Source: Bacteroides congonensis
GTDB taxonomy: Bacteria > Bacteroidota > Bacteroidia > Bacteroidales > Bacteroidaceae
Direction of reading: 5' to 3'
Length of the DNA: 64,000 bases
NCBI RefSeq assembly: GCF_900130125.1
Contig: NZ_FQXY01000009.1
Location: 721,760 to 785,759, forward strand
Both the position numbers and the translations under genes were made by a program. This document shows, piece by piece, positions 1 through 8,704 of the stretch. Position 1 is the stretch's first letter; every line of letters starts with the position of its first letter. Under the pieces are notes generated by a model. The model searched no databases. It saw only the letters and a list, made by a program, of their open reading frames with translations, and had not been told where the DNA came from.

Positions 1-68
1 ACATCATGTACTGTTCAGATTTCAAGCAAGAGAAACGCATACAGTATCCTATTTTTATGAATAAAAAA

Positions 69-95
69 AACGCTCCCAGTATAAATGGAAGCGTT
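69..95 (-). terminator. Intrinsic terminator of the first Rpn-like gene
   Basis: A hairpin with 6-bp outer arms (AACGCT/AGCGTT) and a further GG/CC pair precedes a run of T when read on the minus strand. The same element recurs at 1270-1296 behind the second gene copy, so it was duplicated with the gene. Confidence 0.75.
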
Positions 96-138
96 GTCTT
101 AATCATTTTAAAATTCACATTTTTCGGTAGCAATCCTA

Positions 139-1065
139 CTACAAGCTTTTTATTTCTTCAATGGATAGTCCTGTAACTTGCGAAATGGTATCAAGTGGAA
201 TATTCAAAGATTTCATATTATGTACCATTTCTCTTTTTTCTTCCATGCGACCTTCCATAAGTCCCTCTGCACGGCCCTCTGTACGGCCCTCTGCACGACC
301 CTCTATACGGCCTTCCATACGGCCTTCCATGCGACCTTCCGCACGCTCGGTATATATATTATCACGTAGAATCACAATGTTATCCAAATGACGATAATAA
401 GCACTTAATTCTTCTTTAGTCATCTTATCCAGTTTCAAGCGTTGACGAGCCTCATCCAACCCCGGTGCTGTCGCACTATCGGGTATATCACCAGTATTCA
501 TATAATAAATCCATTCTTCCAACGGACTCCGGGCCACTTGATTGAAATCATTGACTTTCAGAATATAATATTCGGGATAAAGCTGACTGACACTATCTAC
601 TTTGAATGTCTGTTTTTGGAAAGGAGTCAATTCCAAAACATCTCCCTGATGGATTCCGCGGAATTCAGTTTTTCCATGATATACGATATCTTTTCCACTC
701 CCTAAAGAGAAATATACAATATTGACACTATATACTTTCCTTACTTTGTCATACCCTTCCCCGCGGTTTATGTATTCGGTCACCAATTTCGAAGTGCCGA
801 ATAACATACGTTGGAAATACGCATACTCATTATTGTTTTGAACTTCAATCAAAATGAGTTCACCCTTTGAGTTTTCCGCAAGCATATCCACCCGATTATA
901 CTTGTCAAACTCATCCTCTTGATTGCTTTCACTTTCCAACAGCTTCTGAATGACTATCTTTTCATTTAGAAGAGTGGTAAGAAAGCCCTCGAGAACTGCA
1001 AAATTGGCTTTATTACGCAACAAGCGTTTCATTGCCCAATCGAAACGAATATAATTACTTGCCAT
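139..1065 (-). CDS. Rpn-family PD-(D/E)XK nuclease/putative transposase, copy 1
   Basis: This is a 308-residue protein of the Rpn/PD-(D/E)XK transposase-like family, whose members are thought to nick DNA and promote recombination. The nuclease core is recognisable in NRVDMLAENSKGELILIEVQ, with the D and the ExQ that form the active site. The C-terminus carries a long run of 4-residue EGRx repeats followed by a short tail ending EEIKSL. I place the start at MASNYIRFDWAMKRLL because AAAGGAG lies just upstream; an in-frame ATG 33 bases earlier (1098) lies only five bases after the -7 box and is a less likely start. It is nearly identical to the gene at 1340-2194, differing by one serine/asparagine exchange and the number of repeats. 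Family call is firm; cellular role is not. Confidence 0.85.
   Translation of the reverse strand: MASNYIRFDWAMKRLLRNKANFAVLEGFLTTLLNEKIVIQKLLESESNQEDEFDKYNRVDMLAENSKGELILIEVQNNNEYAYFQRMLFGTSKLVTEYINRGEGYDKVRKVYSVNIVYFSLGSGKDIVYHGKTEFRGIHQGDVLELTPFQKQTFKVDSVSQLYPEYYILKVNDFNQVARSPLEEWIYYMNTGDIPDSATAPGLDEARQRLKLDKMTKEELSAYYRHLDNIVILRDNIYTERAEGRMEGRMEGRIEGRAEGRTEGRAEGLMEGRMEEKREMVHNMKSLNIPLDTISQVTGLSIEEIKSL
240..348 (-). repeat. 12-bp tandem repeats encoding EGRx units (copy 1)
   Basis: About nine degenerate 12-base units encode EGRM, EGRI, EGRA, EGRT and similar. The copy at 1441-1474 has only about three units. The 72-base difference equals six units, which is the pattern expected from slippage or unequal recombination. 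Confidence 0.85.
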
Positions 1066-1103
1066 AAGTTCGTCTCCTTTACCGTTTTCTTTTTTCATGC
1101 TAA

Positions 1104-1133
1104 CAAAGGTAAGCAGAAAATGTTTGATTTCAA
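1104..1133 (-). promoter_or_regulatory. Bacteroides-type promoter of copy 1
   Basis: On the minus strand TTG (1131-1133) is followed after 19 bases by TACCTTTG (1104-1111), matching the Bacteroides -33/-7 consensus. The same 40 bases recur at 2233-2262 and 3880-3909. Confidence 0.75.
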
Positions 1134-1269
1134 ATAAAGTGCCCCATTTTTATGTATGGTCGTGTTTTAGCCCGAAAACAGTTTTTCTGACCAAACCTTT
1201 ACTTCCCCAGCGGTGGAATGGTTACCATGTTTACATACTAACGTTTATGCAAATATACATCCAATAAAA

Positions 1270-1296
1270 AACGCTCCCAGTATAAATGGAAGCGTT
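1270..1296 (-). terminator. Intrinsic terminator of the second Rpn-like gene
   Basis: This is the duplicate of the hairpin at 69-95, again with an A-run at its left side, that is a U-run on the minus-strand transcript. Confidence 0.75.
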
Positions 1297-1339
1297 GTCT
1301 TTATCATTTTAAAATTCACAATTTTCGGTGGCAATCCTA

Positions 1340-2194
1340 CTACAAACTTTTTATTTCTTCAATGGATAGTCCTGTAACTTGCGAAATGGTATCAAGTGGA
1401 ATATTCAAAGATTTCATATTATGTACCATTTCTCTTTTTTCTTCCATGCGACCTTCTGCACGACCTTCCGCACGTTCGGTATATATATTGTCACGTAGAA
1501 TCACTATATTATCCAAATGACGATAATAAGCATTTAATTCTTCTTTAGTCATCTTATCCAGTTTCAAGCGTTGACGAGCCTCATCCAACCCCGGTGCTGT
1601 CGCACTATCGGGTATATCACCAGTATTCATATAATAAATCCATTCTTCCAACGGACTCCGAGCCACTTGATTGAAATCATTGACCTTCAGAATGTAATAT
1701 TCGGGATAAAGCTGACTGACACTATCTACTTTGAATGTCTGTTTCTGGAAAGGAGTCAATTCCAAAACATCTCCCTGATGGATTCCGCGGAATTCAGTTT
1801 TTCCATGATATACGATATCTTTTCCACTCCCTAAAGAGAAATATACAATATTGACACTATATACTTTCCTTACTTTGTCATACCCTTCCCCGCGGTTTAT
1901 GTATTCGGTCACCAATTTCGAAGTGCCGAATAACATACGTTGGAAATACGCATACTCATTATTGTTTTGAACTTCAATCAAAATGAGTTCACCCTTTGAG
2001 TTTTCCGCAAGCATATCCACCCGATTATACTTGTCAAACTCATCCTCTTGATTACTTTCACTTTCCAACAGCTTCTGAATGACTATCTTTTCATTTAGAA
2101 GAGTGGTAAGAAAGCCCTCGAGAACTGCAAAATTGGCTTTATTACGCAACAAGCGTTTCATTGCCCAATCGAAACGAATATAATTACTTGCCAT
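1340..2194 (-). CDS. Rpn-family PD-(D/E)XK nuclease/putative transposase, copy 2
   Basis: A 284-residue near-duplicate of the 139-1065 product: same nuclease core, same tail, but only three EGR-type repeats instead of about nine. One residue differs elsewhere (EELNAY against EELSAY). The flanks are duplicated too: the promoter upstream and the terminator downstream match those of copy 1. The start is chosen at MASNYIRFDW with a Shine-Dalgarno-like GGAG, as for copy 1; the alternative ATG is at 2227. The very high nucleotide identity means the duplication is recent or kept uniform by gene conversion. Confidence 0.85.
   Translation of the reverse strand: MASNYIRFDWAMKRLLRNKANFAVLEGFLTTLLNEKIVIQKLLESESNQEDEFDKYNRVDMLAENSKGELILIEVQNNNEYAYFQRMLFGTSKLVTEYINRGEGYDKVRKVYSVNIVYFSLGSGKDIVYHGKTEFRGIHQGDVLELTPFQKQTFKVDSVSQLYPEYYILKVNDFNQVARSPLEEWIYYMNTGDIPDSATAPGLDEARQRLKLDKMTKEELNAYYRHLDNIVILRDNIYTERAEGRAEGRMEEKREMVHNMKSLNIPLDTISQVTGLSIEEIKSL
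1441..1474 (-). repeat. 12-bp tandem repeats encoding EGRx units (copy 2)
   Basis: A contracted version of the repeat tract at 240-348, with about three units (EGRAEGRMEEK). Confidence 0.8.
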
Positions 2195-2232
2195 AAGTTC
2201 GTCTCCTTTACCGTTTTCTTTTTTCATGCTAA

Positions 2233-2262
2233 CAAAGGTAAGCAGAAAATGTTTGATTTCAA
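2233..2262 (-). promoter_or_regulatory. Bacteroides-type promoter of copy 2
   Basis: TTG at 2260-2262, 19-base spacer, TACCTTTG at 2233-2240 on the minus strand. Identical in layout to the promoters at 1104-1133 and 3880-3909. Confidence 0.75.
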
Positions 2263-2288
2263 GTATATATGATTCAATTTATTTCTGT

Positions 2289-3851
2289 CTAAGAATATTC
2301 TATCTCCCACTCTCCCAAAGTCCGCGTTGCGCTATCGAAATTCGCTCCAACTTTAACAACCTTGCGATGGTCTATCTCATAAGGGATGGCATATTGTTTA
2401 CTATTAATTTGCGCCAATGCCTCTTCAGGAGTACCATCCACCTTGAATTCAAGTACATAAACCGCGTCAGGCATTTTGATTACCACGTCGGCCCTGCCAA
2501 TGGCATTCTTTACCTCTACATCCACATATTGCCCCATCAAACGGAACAGCAAGTAAAAGATGGTTTGATAGTGTTTTTCCTGATTATTCTCCAAATCATA
2601 AGGAATAGAAGAGAAGAAAGAACGGGTACGAAGCAGACATTGCTCAATATCACCTTTCATCAAATCCCTTACAAAAGAGACTACATAGAAATTACTTTCG
2701 CGGGTAGGTTGATTGAGATAGGAAGGGATCAACGTCTCAATAAAGCCTATTTTAACTTCTTCGTTAGGATAACCTAACGTGTATGTACGGAAAAGAGGTT
2801 CATATCCTTTAATAGTCAGATAACCGCTCTGATAAAGTACAGGAATCGGATCGGTGATAACCTCTGTCGCTTTATCAAAGTCCTCATCTTTCACTTCCAT
2901 CTTCTCCAAGAGATTGAGATTGAAGTCCATTCGCTGTAACATCTCAATCAAGAAAGTGGGTGTGCCGGTAGAGAACCAGAAACTTTTATAGTCCCTTTGA
3001 GAAAAAGCATTGAAAAGACTGAACGGATTGTAAATATCTTCACAATTCTTACTAAAATGATAACCGTCATATTGCCGTTTCAAATGCTGGCGGGCTTCTT
3101 CATAAGTCTCATGGTTGGCTTGAGCAATCCTCTCAATATCCGGTTGCATCTGATTCCGTAATTCCTGCTCTGTAATGCCGCAAATAGTACTGTAATCATC
3201 ACTCATACTGATATTCTGCAAGTTATTCAGCTCACTGAATATGCTCATCTGACTGAACTTACTAATACCTGTCAGAAACAAGAAACGAAGGTATTGTCCT
3301 TGTGCTTTAAGGGGGCTAAAGAACTTACGCATTTCAGTTCGTAATTGTCCTTGTAAAACAGAGTCACTATTACTATCCAATAAAGGCGCATCATACTCGT
3401 CAATCAATACGACAACCTGCTTCCCTGTCTGTTGATGAATCCGTTGAAGCAAGCCTGTCAAACGAGCTGCATAACTCGTTTCTTCTTCATTTTTTCCATA
3501 AGTCCGCTCCCACTCGCTCAGATAAAGATTCAGTTGTTCCTGCAAATCTTCAATAGTGGTATATTTTGTTCTGCTGAAATCAATATGCAACACAGGATAA
3601 ACAGTCCATTCCTGTTCCAACTGTTCTATTGCCAGTCCTTTGAATAAATCTTTTTTCCCGGAGAAATAGGCTTCTAGAGTAGAGACTAGAAGACTTTTTC
3701 CGAAGCGGCGGGGACGGCTAAGAAAATACACAGTATCAGTATGAACTAATTGATAAACCAATGCAGTTTTATCAATATATACACAATTCATATTACGTAA
3801 CTGCTCAAAATTCTGTATCCCGATAGGATATCTTCTGAATATCTCTTTCAT
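2289..3851 (-). CDS. AAA-ATPase-like protein with C-terminal PD-(D/E)XK nuclease domain
   Basis: A 520-residue protein of the AAA-ATPase-like plus PDDEXK_9 (DUF1703) type, which occurs in many copies in Bacteroides genomes. Near the N-terminus is SRPRRFGKSLLVSTLEAYF, a Walker A motif of the RRFGKS form, and VVVLIDEYDAPLL is the Walker B region. The C-terminal domain has GRADVVIKMPDAVYVLEFK, the D and ExK of a PD-(D/E)XK nuclease. I start at MKEIFRRYPIG (3851); a TTG at 3878 would add nine residues and is unlikely. The protein is unrelated to its upstream neighbours yet shares their promoter sequence. A role in mobile-element or defence biology is inferred; no partner gene proves it. Confidence 0.85.
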   Translation of the reverse strand: MKEIFRRYPIGIQNFEQLRNMNCVYIDKTALVYQLVHTDTVYFLSRPRRFGKSLLVSTLEAYFSGKKDLFKGLAIEQLEQEWTVYPVLHIDFSRTKYTTIEDLQEQLNLYLSEWERTYGKNEEETSYAARLTGLLQRIHQQTGKQVVVLIDEYDAPLLDSNSDSVLQGQLRTEMRKFFSPLKAQGQYLRFLFLTGISKFSQMSIFSELNNLQNISMSDDYSTICGITEQELRNQMQPDIERIAQANHETYEEARQHLKRQYDGYHFSKNCEDIYNPFSLFNAFSQRDYKSFWFSTGTPTFLIEMLQRMDFNLNLLEKMEVKDEDFDKATEVITDPIPVLYQSGYLTIKGYEPLFRTYTLGYPNEEVKIGFIETLIPSYLNQPTRESNFYVVSFVRDLMKGDIEQCLLRTRSFFSSIPYDLENNQEKHYQTIFYLLFRLMGQYVDVEVKNAIGRADVVIKMPDAVYVLEFKVDGTPEEALAQINSKQYAIPYEIDHRKVVKVGANFDSATRTLGEWEIEYS

Positions 3852-3879
3852 ATAAATAGCTTTTATTTCTTCGTGCAAG

Positions 3880-3909
3880 CAAAGGTAAGCAGAAAATGTT
3901 TGATTTCAA
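3880..3909 (-). promoter_or_regulatory. Bacteroides-type promoter of the AAA-ATPase-like gene
   Basis: TTG at 3907-3909, 19-base spacer, TACCTTTG at 3880-3887 on the minus strand. The flanking bases match those before the two Rpn-like genes although the coding regions are unrelated. Confidence 0.75.
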
Positions 3910-3996
3910 GTATATATGCTTCAAATTCTCATTAAAAAGCAAAAATACACAATTGGTTCAAGAATACAACATCATCGTGAGTATATTAGGAATAGC

Positions 3997-4046
3997 ATTC
4001 ATTACTAATGAATATTTTTATCAATTTTCATTCATTACCAATGAGA
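3997..4046. promoter_or_regulatory. Two repeated palindrome-like sites upstream of the AAA_14 gene
   Basis: ATTCATTACTAATGAAT (3997-4013) is an inverted repeat, and a second, less perfect copy (CATTCATTACCAATGAGA) lies about 33 bases further right. They sit upstream of the -7 box at 4087-4094 and could be operator sites. AT-richness makes chance occurrence possible. Confidence 0.35.
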
Positions 4047-4086
4047 ACTTTTAGCATTTTCTATTCGTTTATAATGAGAAGTTTCA

Positions 4087-4094
4087 TATCTTTG
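4087..4094 (+). promoter_or_regulatory. -7 promoter element of the AAA_14/DUF4143 gene
   Basis: TATCTTTG matches TAnnTTTG, 20 bases before the ATG at 4115. No good -33 TTG is seen at the normal distance. Confidence 0.55.
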
Positions 4095-4114
4095 CAATTA
4101 AAAGCCCAATTATC

Positions 4115-5359
4115 ATGAAAGAATTATTGAAGCATATCATATTCGATCAACACGAAAAAGATATATCTCAAATGATTGAAAGAGATATTGATTTACGTTT
4201 AGTCAAAAGTCCTGAAGTATTAGTTATTTCAGGTATAAGAAGATGTGGTAAATCTGTACTTTTGCAGCAAATACGCTCGCAACAGTCAGAGCAAGACTTT
4301 TACATGAATTTTGATGATGAGAGGCTTATCAACTTCAAGGTTGATGATTTTCAAACTTTATATGAAGCTTTCATTGAATTGTTTGGAGAACAGAAGACAT
4401 TTTATTTTGATGAGATACAGAATATTCCCGGTTGGGAAAGGTTTGTAAGAAGACTCCACGACAGCGGATGCAAAGTATTTGTCACAGGCTCCAATGCCAA
4501 TATGTTAAGCAGGGAGTTAGGTACACACCTCACCGGGCGTTATTGTCAGATTGAATTATACCCTTTCTCATTTCCAGAATTTCTTAAAATGAAGGAAGCA
4601 TATCCGCAACAAAAAGACTTTTATACCACCACTGGGAAAAGTATACTGAAAAGACACTTCGACGAATACTTAAAAACTGGTGGTTTTCCCCGTTATATAA
4701 AAGACAAAAACAGTAATTATCTATCCACCCTTTATGAAAATATTATTTATAAGGATGTGGTTACCCGAAACAAACTCAATGGTGAAAGGGAATTACTGGA
4801 AATGGTTTATTATTTGGCTAGCAATGCTACTAAACGTTTTTCATATAGTTCGTTAGCAAAAACAATAGGCATCAAACATACGGAAACGGTCAAAAATTAT
4901 CTGGAATATCTTGAAAATACTTATCTGCTATTCCAAGTAATGAAGTTTGACTGGTCTGTAAAGAAACAAATGAATAACCAAAAGAAAGTTTATTTCATTG
5001 ATAATGCCATTATTGGAAAAGTGGGCTTCAATGCTACTGACAATATTGGACAGTTACTTGAGAATTTAGTGTTTATAGAAATAAAACGCCGGGGAAAAGA
5101 GATCTATTATCATGATGACGGAATAGAATGCGATTTTATCATGCGTGAGAATGGACATATTGTAGCCGCCTGTCAAGTTACCCGTTCGATGAAAGATGAA
5201 AAAACAAGGCAGCGTGAAATTAATGGATTAATTTCCGCACTTAATGCTTACAACCTCACTGAAGGGCTTATTCTAACTGATGACGAAACCGAGGAAGTAA
5301 CTATCGATAACAAAAAAATACAGATTATTCCTATATGGAAATGGCTCTTAAAAGAGTGA
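4115..5359 (+). CDS. AAA_14-type ATPase with DUF4143 domain
   Basis: A 414-residue ATPase of the AAA_14/DUF4143 family. ISGIRRCGKSVLLQQI is the Walker A region (residues about 38-53), TFYFDEIQNIPGWERF the Walker B with its characteristic DEIQ, and VFVTGSNANML the sensor segment. The C-terminal third is the DUF4143 region, which contains a nuclease-like LENLVFIEIKRRGKEIYY segment. These proteins are abundant in Bacteroides; their biological role is unclear. The gene is transcribed away from the preceding minus-strand genes and ends convergently with the lipoprotein gene at 5471. Confidence 0.85.
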   Translation: MKELLKHIIFDQHEKDISQMIERDIDLRLVKSPEVLVISGIRRCGKSVLLQQIRSQQSEQDFYMNFDDERLINFKVDDFQTLYEAFIELFGEQKTFYFDEIQNIPGWERFVRRLHDSGCKVFVTGSNANMLSRELGTHLTGRYCQIELYPFSFPEFLKMKEAYPQQKDFYTTTGKSILKRHFDEYLKTGGFPRYIKDKNSNYLSTLYENIIYKDVVTRNKLNGERELLEMVYYLASNATKRFSYSSLAKTIGIKHTETVKNYLEYLENTYLLFQVMKFDWSVKKQMNNQKKVYFIDNAIIGKVGFNATDNIGQLLENLVFIEIKRRGKEIYYHDDGIECDFIMRENGHIVAACQVTRSMKDEKTRQREINGLISALNAYNLTEGLILTDDETEEVTIDNKKIQIIPIWKWLLKE

Positions 5360-5431
5360 CGCTATCCCATCAACATAGTGACGGTATATGCTCAGGATAG
5401 CGTCACTATCCCGGGCACATACCGTCACTAT
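5356..5431. repeat. Interlocked inverted repeats between convergent genes
   Basis: Four related segments occur in the order A-B-A'-B'. A is GTGACGCTATCC (5356-5367), with perfect complement A' at 5395-5406. B is ATAGTGACGGTAT (5375-5387), with perfect complement B' at 5419-5431. The two stems interlock, so both together would make a pseudoknot, or they exclude each other. A overlaps the stop codon of the ATPase gene. Confidence 0.6.
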
Positions 5432-5470
5432 ATTTATGCCGGATATTTCCGGATTATTATCCCCTTAAAA

Positions 5471-6157
5471 TCAACGTTGTGTAGGCAGAGTAAACTCCTG
5501 CGAATCGCAAATTACCCCATTCTCGTCCGCCACTGCTACACGGAATGTCACTTCACCGTCTTTCAGCCTTTCACCTGCATGGATAGATGCCGTATAACGT
5601 ATACCTTCGCCCGGAAGAATCTCCTCTATCATAACGGAAGGGGAAATGCCGAGATGTTTCACTTTACCAACGGTTTCTACCACAGGAACTACGTTATAAA
5701 CTGGTTTCCGCCCTTCATTCATAACTTCAAAAATAATCTTGCTGTTCTCTCCCGCATCAATCACATGGCTGCGGTTATCATCAATAAAGCGGATTCTACG
5801 TAATTTCAGTTGGGTAAGCGGGCGCTGAACCTGTGGTTGTTTCTTGTATTTCTGAACACGGACTTCACGCACTTCAGGAATGTAGGCATCTTCTTCAATC
5901 TGTTCCTGTCTCGGTGCCGTCAACGCATTTCCTATCGCCGCGCCGGCAATGGTTCCTACAATATTTCCGATAGCAGAGCCGCGATAACCACCTCGCCACC
6001 CACGATTATTATCTCCGATAAGTCCACCTATCGAACTTCCCAGACTGCCACCGATAGAAGCACCTGCCACGATAGCTCCCGGATTCCCCATACGCCCCGA
6101 CGCACATCCACTCAAAATCAAAGCGGAAAGCAAAAATACTGTTAGTTGTTTCTTCAT
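5471..6157 (-). CDS. Glycine-zipper lipoprotein
   Basis: A 228-residue lipoprotein. The N-terminus MKKQLTVFLLSALILSGCAS is a signal peptide with lipobox LSGC, predicting lipidation at Cys18. Residues about 25-85 are a glycine-zipper region (GAIVAGASIGGSLGSSIGG), the small-residue transmembrane pattern seen in envelope proteins. The C-terminal half looks like a beta-rich domain with no motif I recognise. It probably sits in the outer membrane; function unknown. It lies 25 bases after the helicase gene on the same strand and could be cotranscribed. Confidence 0.8.
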   Translation of the reverse strand: MKKQLTVFLLSALILSGCASGRMGNPGAIVAGASIGGSLGSSIGGLIGDNNRGWRGGYRGSAIGNIVGTIAGAAIGNALTAPRQEQIEEDAYIPEVREVRVQKYKKQPQVQRPLTQLKLRRIRFIDDNRSHVIDAGENSKIIFEVMNEGRKPVYNVVPVVETVGKVKHLGISPSVMIEEILPGEGIRYTASIHAGERLKDGEVTFRVAVADENGVICDSQEFTLPTQR

Positions 6158-6182
6158 GAACCTCTCTATTTAGTGTTACTTC

Positions 6183-8558
6183 TTATTCTACCACCTTAAA
6201 ACGAGCGAAACGCAATAATAGTTGCTTGTCACCCGCATTTTTAAAATGAATGGTTGCTTTCGCATTGTCTCCCGTTCCTTCCACTTTTATCACTTCTCCG
6301 AGTCCGAAACGCTCATGTTCTATCATTTGCCCGGCTTGTACACCTGCTACCGATGCCGAACCGGAAGATGCTGCCTGACTTCCCCCACTGCTGCCTATCG
6401 TACTCACCTTCTTCAAGTTTCTCGGTACACTGGGAGCTATAATCTGCGCCTTCGGCCGTTCACGCTGTTCAGACGAAGATGTACTTCCGAAAGGTGTACG
6501 CGATGGAGAAGCAGAACGGGTAAATCCGCCTTCTATCTCTCTGCGGAAACGTCCCGCACCTTCATCAACCGAACGGCTGACTCCCGATTCATGCGGCATC
6601 CGCAAGAAATTAATATCAATATCCCGCAAGAAACGGCTGGGACTTCCAAATTCCATCTTTCCGTAACGGAAACGGGTTTTGGCAAACGACAGATAACAAT
6701 GTTCTTCGGCACGGGTAATGGCTACATAGAACAAACGCCGCTCTTCTTCCAATGCCCGGGGTGAATCGCCTACCATACCGCTAGGGAACAAGTTTTCTTC
6801 CATCCCGACCACAAACACGTTTTTAAATTCCAATCCCTTGGCGGAATGGACGGTCATCAACGTAATCTTCTCTCCATCATCCGCTTTGTCGGAGTCCTGG
6901 TCGGTAAGCAGGGCAATCTCCGAAAGGAAATCGGTAAGGGAAATATTCGGATTACCTTCTTCCTGCCGCAAAGCACAGAAGTCGTTCATACCATTCACCA
7001 GTTCTTCTATGTTTTCCTTGCGACTCAAATTCTCCGGAGAAATGTCCTGACAAACATCATTGATAATGCCGGACTGGCGGATAATATCTGTTCCTATCTC
7101 GTAAGCGTTCTTATCCGCCTGGTCGGTAATAAAACCTTCTATCAGTTCACGGAAACCCTGAAGTTTGGTATGCGTCCCTTTGTTGATATTCAGTCCGTAG
7201 CTTAACGGTTCGCAGAGCGCCGCCCACAAGCTGACTCCATTATCGGTAGCTGCCGATATTATTTTGCCGACAGTCGTATCTCCGATACCACGGGCAGGAT
7301 AATTGATGATACGCTTGAATGCTTCTTCATCATTCGGATTCACCACCAGACGGAAATAAGCGATGACGTCTTTTATCTCTTTTCGCTGATAGAAAGACAG
7401 TCCGCCGTAAATCTTATAAGGCATTGTCCGTTTCCGAAGAGCTTCTTCAAAAATACGGCTTTGCGCATTCGTACGATACAGGATGGCAAAATCAGCATAG
7501 CCGTAGTCATGCTCCCGGCGCAATTCGGCTATCTTATTAGCCACAATATCACCTTCTTCCACATCACTGTATGCCTGAAATACGCCGATAGCTTCTCCTT
7601 TCTCCTTCTCGGAGAATACAGCTTTCCGTATCTGACGCTCATTCTTCTCAATCAGGCTGTTGGCAGCACAGACAATAGTTTGTGTGGAACGGTAATTCTG
7701 TTCCAGTTTAAAGACTTTCGTGTCGGGATAGATTTTCGTAAAATAGAGAATATTGTCAATATCCGCTCCACGGAAGGAATAGATACTTTGCGCGTCATCT
7801 CCCACGACACAGACCCGCTGATTCTCTTTGGTCAGTTGCAGGACAATGCTATGTTGGGCATAATTGGTATCCTGATACTCGTCTACGAGCACATAACGGA
7901 ACTGCTCCCGATAACGGGCGAGCACATCCGGAAAATCACGGAACAGAATGTAGGTATATACCAGCAGGTCGTCAAAATCCATGGCTCCCGCCTGGCGGCA
8001 TCTTTCCCAATAACGGGTATAGATATCACGGATAGCGGGCATCTTGGCTGCCATATCGCCTTCATAGGCTTCTTTATTGGCAGCATATCCCGTAGGAGTG
8101 ACCAGATGATTCTTGGCATTGGAGATGCGGGATTGCACGGTGCCCGGTTTATAGGTCTTTTCGTCAAGCCCCATCTCTTTGATGATGGAACGGAGCAGGC
8201 TTTTACTGTCCGCCGTATCATAAATGGTAAACTGGGAGGTAAATCCGATATGTTGCGCTTCGGCACGAAGAATACGGGAGAATATGGAATGGAAAGTCCC
8301 CATCCACAAATAACGTGCCCGCTCCATACCTACCTGGCGGGCAATACGCTCTTTCATCTCACGGGCTGCCTTATTGGTAAAGGTCAGCGCGAGGATGTTC
8401 CACGGATTGTAACCGTTCTCCAGCAAATAGGCGATTTTATAAGTCAACACGCGCGTCTTCCCCGAACCCGCACCGGCTATCACCAGTGAAGGCCCGTCAT
8501 TATAAGTGACTGCTGCACACTGACTCTCATTCAATTCCTCTATATAATTGGTATTCAT
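6183..8558 (-). CDS. UvrD/PcrA/Rep-type 3'-5' DNA helicase
   Basis: A 791-residue superfamily 1A helicase. Motifs in order: Q motif LNESQCAAV, Walker A AGAGSGKT, TFTNKAAREM (Ia), Walker B VDEYQDTN, VVGDDAQSIYSFRGAD (III), EQNYRST (IV), TVHSAKGLEF (V) and VAITRAEE (VI). The C-terminus contains a low-complexity linker and a short beta domain (GLGEVIKVEGTGDNAKATIHF) of the kind that ends PcrA proteins. I place the start at MNTNYIEELNES (8558), as in relatives; the reading frame stays open 26 codons further upstream. It would unwind DNA in repair and replication restart. Its promoter -7 box TACTTTTG lies at 8623-8630. Confidence 0.93.
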   Translation of the reverse strand: MNTNYIEELNESQCAAVTYNDGPSLVIAGAGSGKTRVLTYKIAYLLENGYNPWNILALTFTNKAAREMKERIARQVGMERARYLWMGTFHSIFSRILRAEAQHIGFTSQFTIYDTADSKSLLRSIIKEMGLDEKTYKPGTVQSRISNAKNHLVTPTGYAANKEAYEGDMAAKMPAIRDIYTRYWERCRQAGAMDFDDLLVYTYILFRDFPDVLARYREQFRYVLVDEYQDTNYAQHSIVLQLTKENQRVCVVGDDAQSIYSFRGADIDNILYFTKIYPDTKVFKLEQNYRSTQTIVCAANSLIEKNERQIRKAVFSEKEKGEAIGVFQAYSDVEEGDIVANKIAELRREHDYGYADFAILYRTNAQSRIFEEALRKRTMPYKIYGGLSFYQRKEIKDVIAYFRLVVNPNDEEAFKRIINYPARGIGDTTVGKIISAATDNGVSLWAALCEPLSYGLNINKGTHTKLQGFRELIEGFITDQADKNAYEIGTDIIRQSGIINDVCQDISPENLSRKENIEELVNGMNDFCALRQEEGNPNISLTDFLSEIALLTDQDSDKADDGEKITLMTVHSAKGLEFKNVFVVGMEENLFPSGMVGDSPRALEEERRLFYVAITRAEEHCYLSFAKTRFRYGKMEFGSPSRFLRDIDINFLRMPHESGVSRSVDEGAGRFRREIEGGFTRSASPSRTPFGSTSSSEQRERPKAQIIAPSVPRNLKKVSTIGSSGGSQAASSGSASVAGVQAGQMIEHERFGLGEVIKVEGTGDNAKATIHFKNAGDKQLLLRFARFKVVE

Positions 8559-8622
8559 AACAGCATTATAAAAACAATGAGGTTTTTTAACAAACCCTCG
8601 GCGTTCAATTTTGTTCTCAATA

Positions 8623-8630
8623 CAAAAGTA
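8623..8630 (-). promoter_or_regulatory. -7 element of the UvrD/PcrA-type gene
   Basis: TACTTTTG on the minus strand fits TAnnTTTG. A palindrome TTCATT-CGAG-AATGAA at 8636-8651 lies just upstream of it, between the two divergent genes. Confidence 0.5.
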
Positions 8631-8704
8631 TAACATTCATTCGAGAATGAAGGTATTTTTATGATTTTTCATCACTAACTATTTTAACCTAACCCCCAAA
8701 AGCA

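Noticed and set aside
161..391. Plus-strand ORFs opposite the EGR repeat tract
   Set aside because: They are repeats of RPSxRPS type produced by reading the antisense of the 12-base repeats; no start signal and the minus-strand frame is a recognised family.
1099..1263. Possible gene in the gap between the two Rpn-like copies
   Set aside because: The stretch contains the promoter of copy 1 and AT-rich spacer only; no frame longer than a few codons with a start signal.
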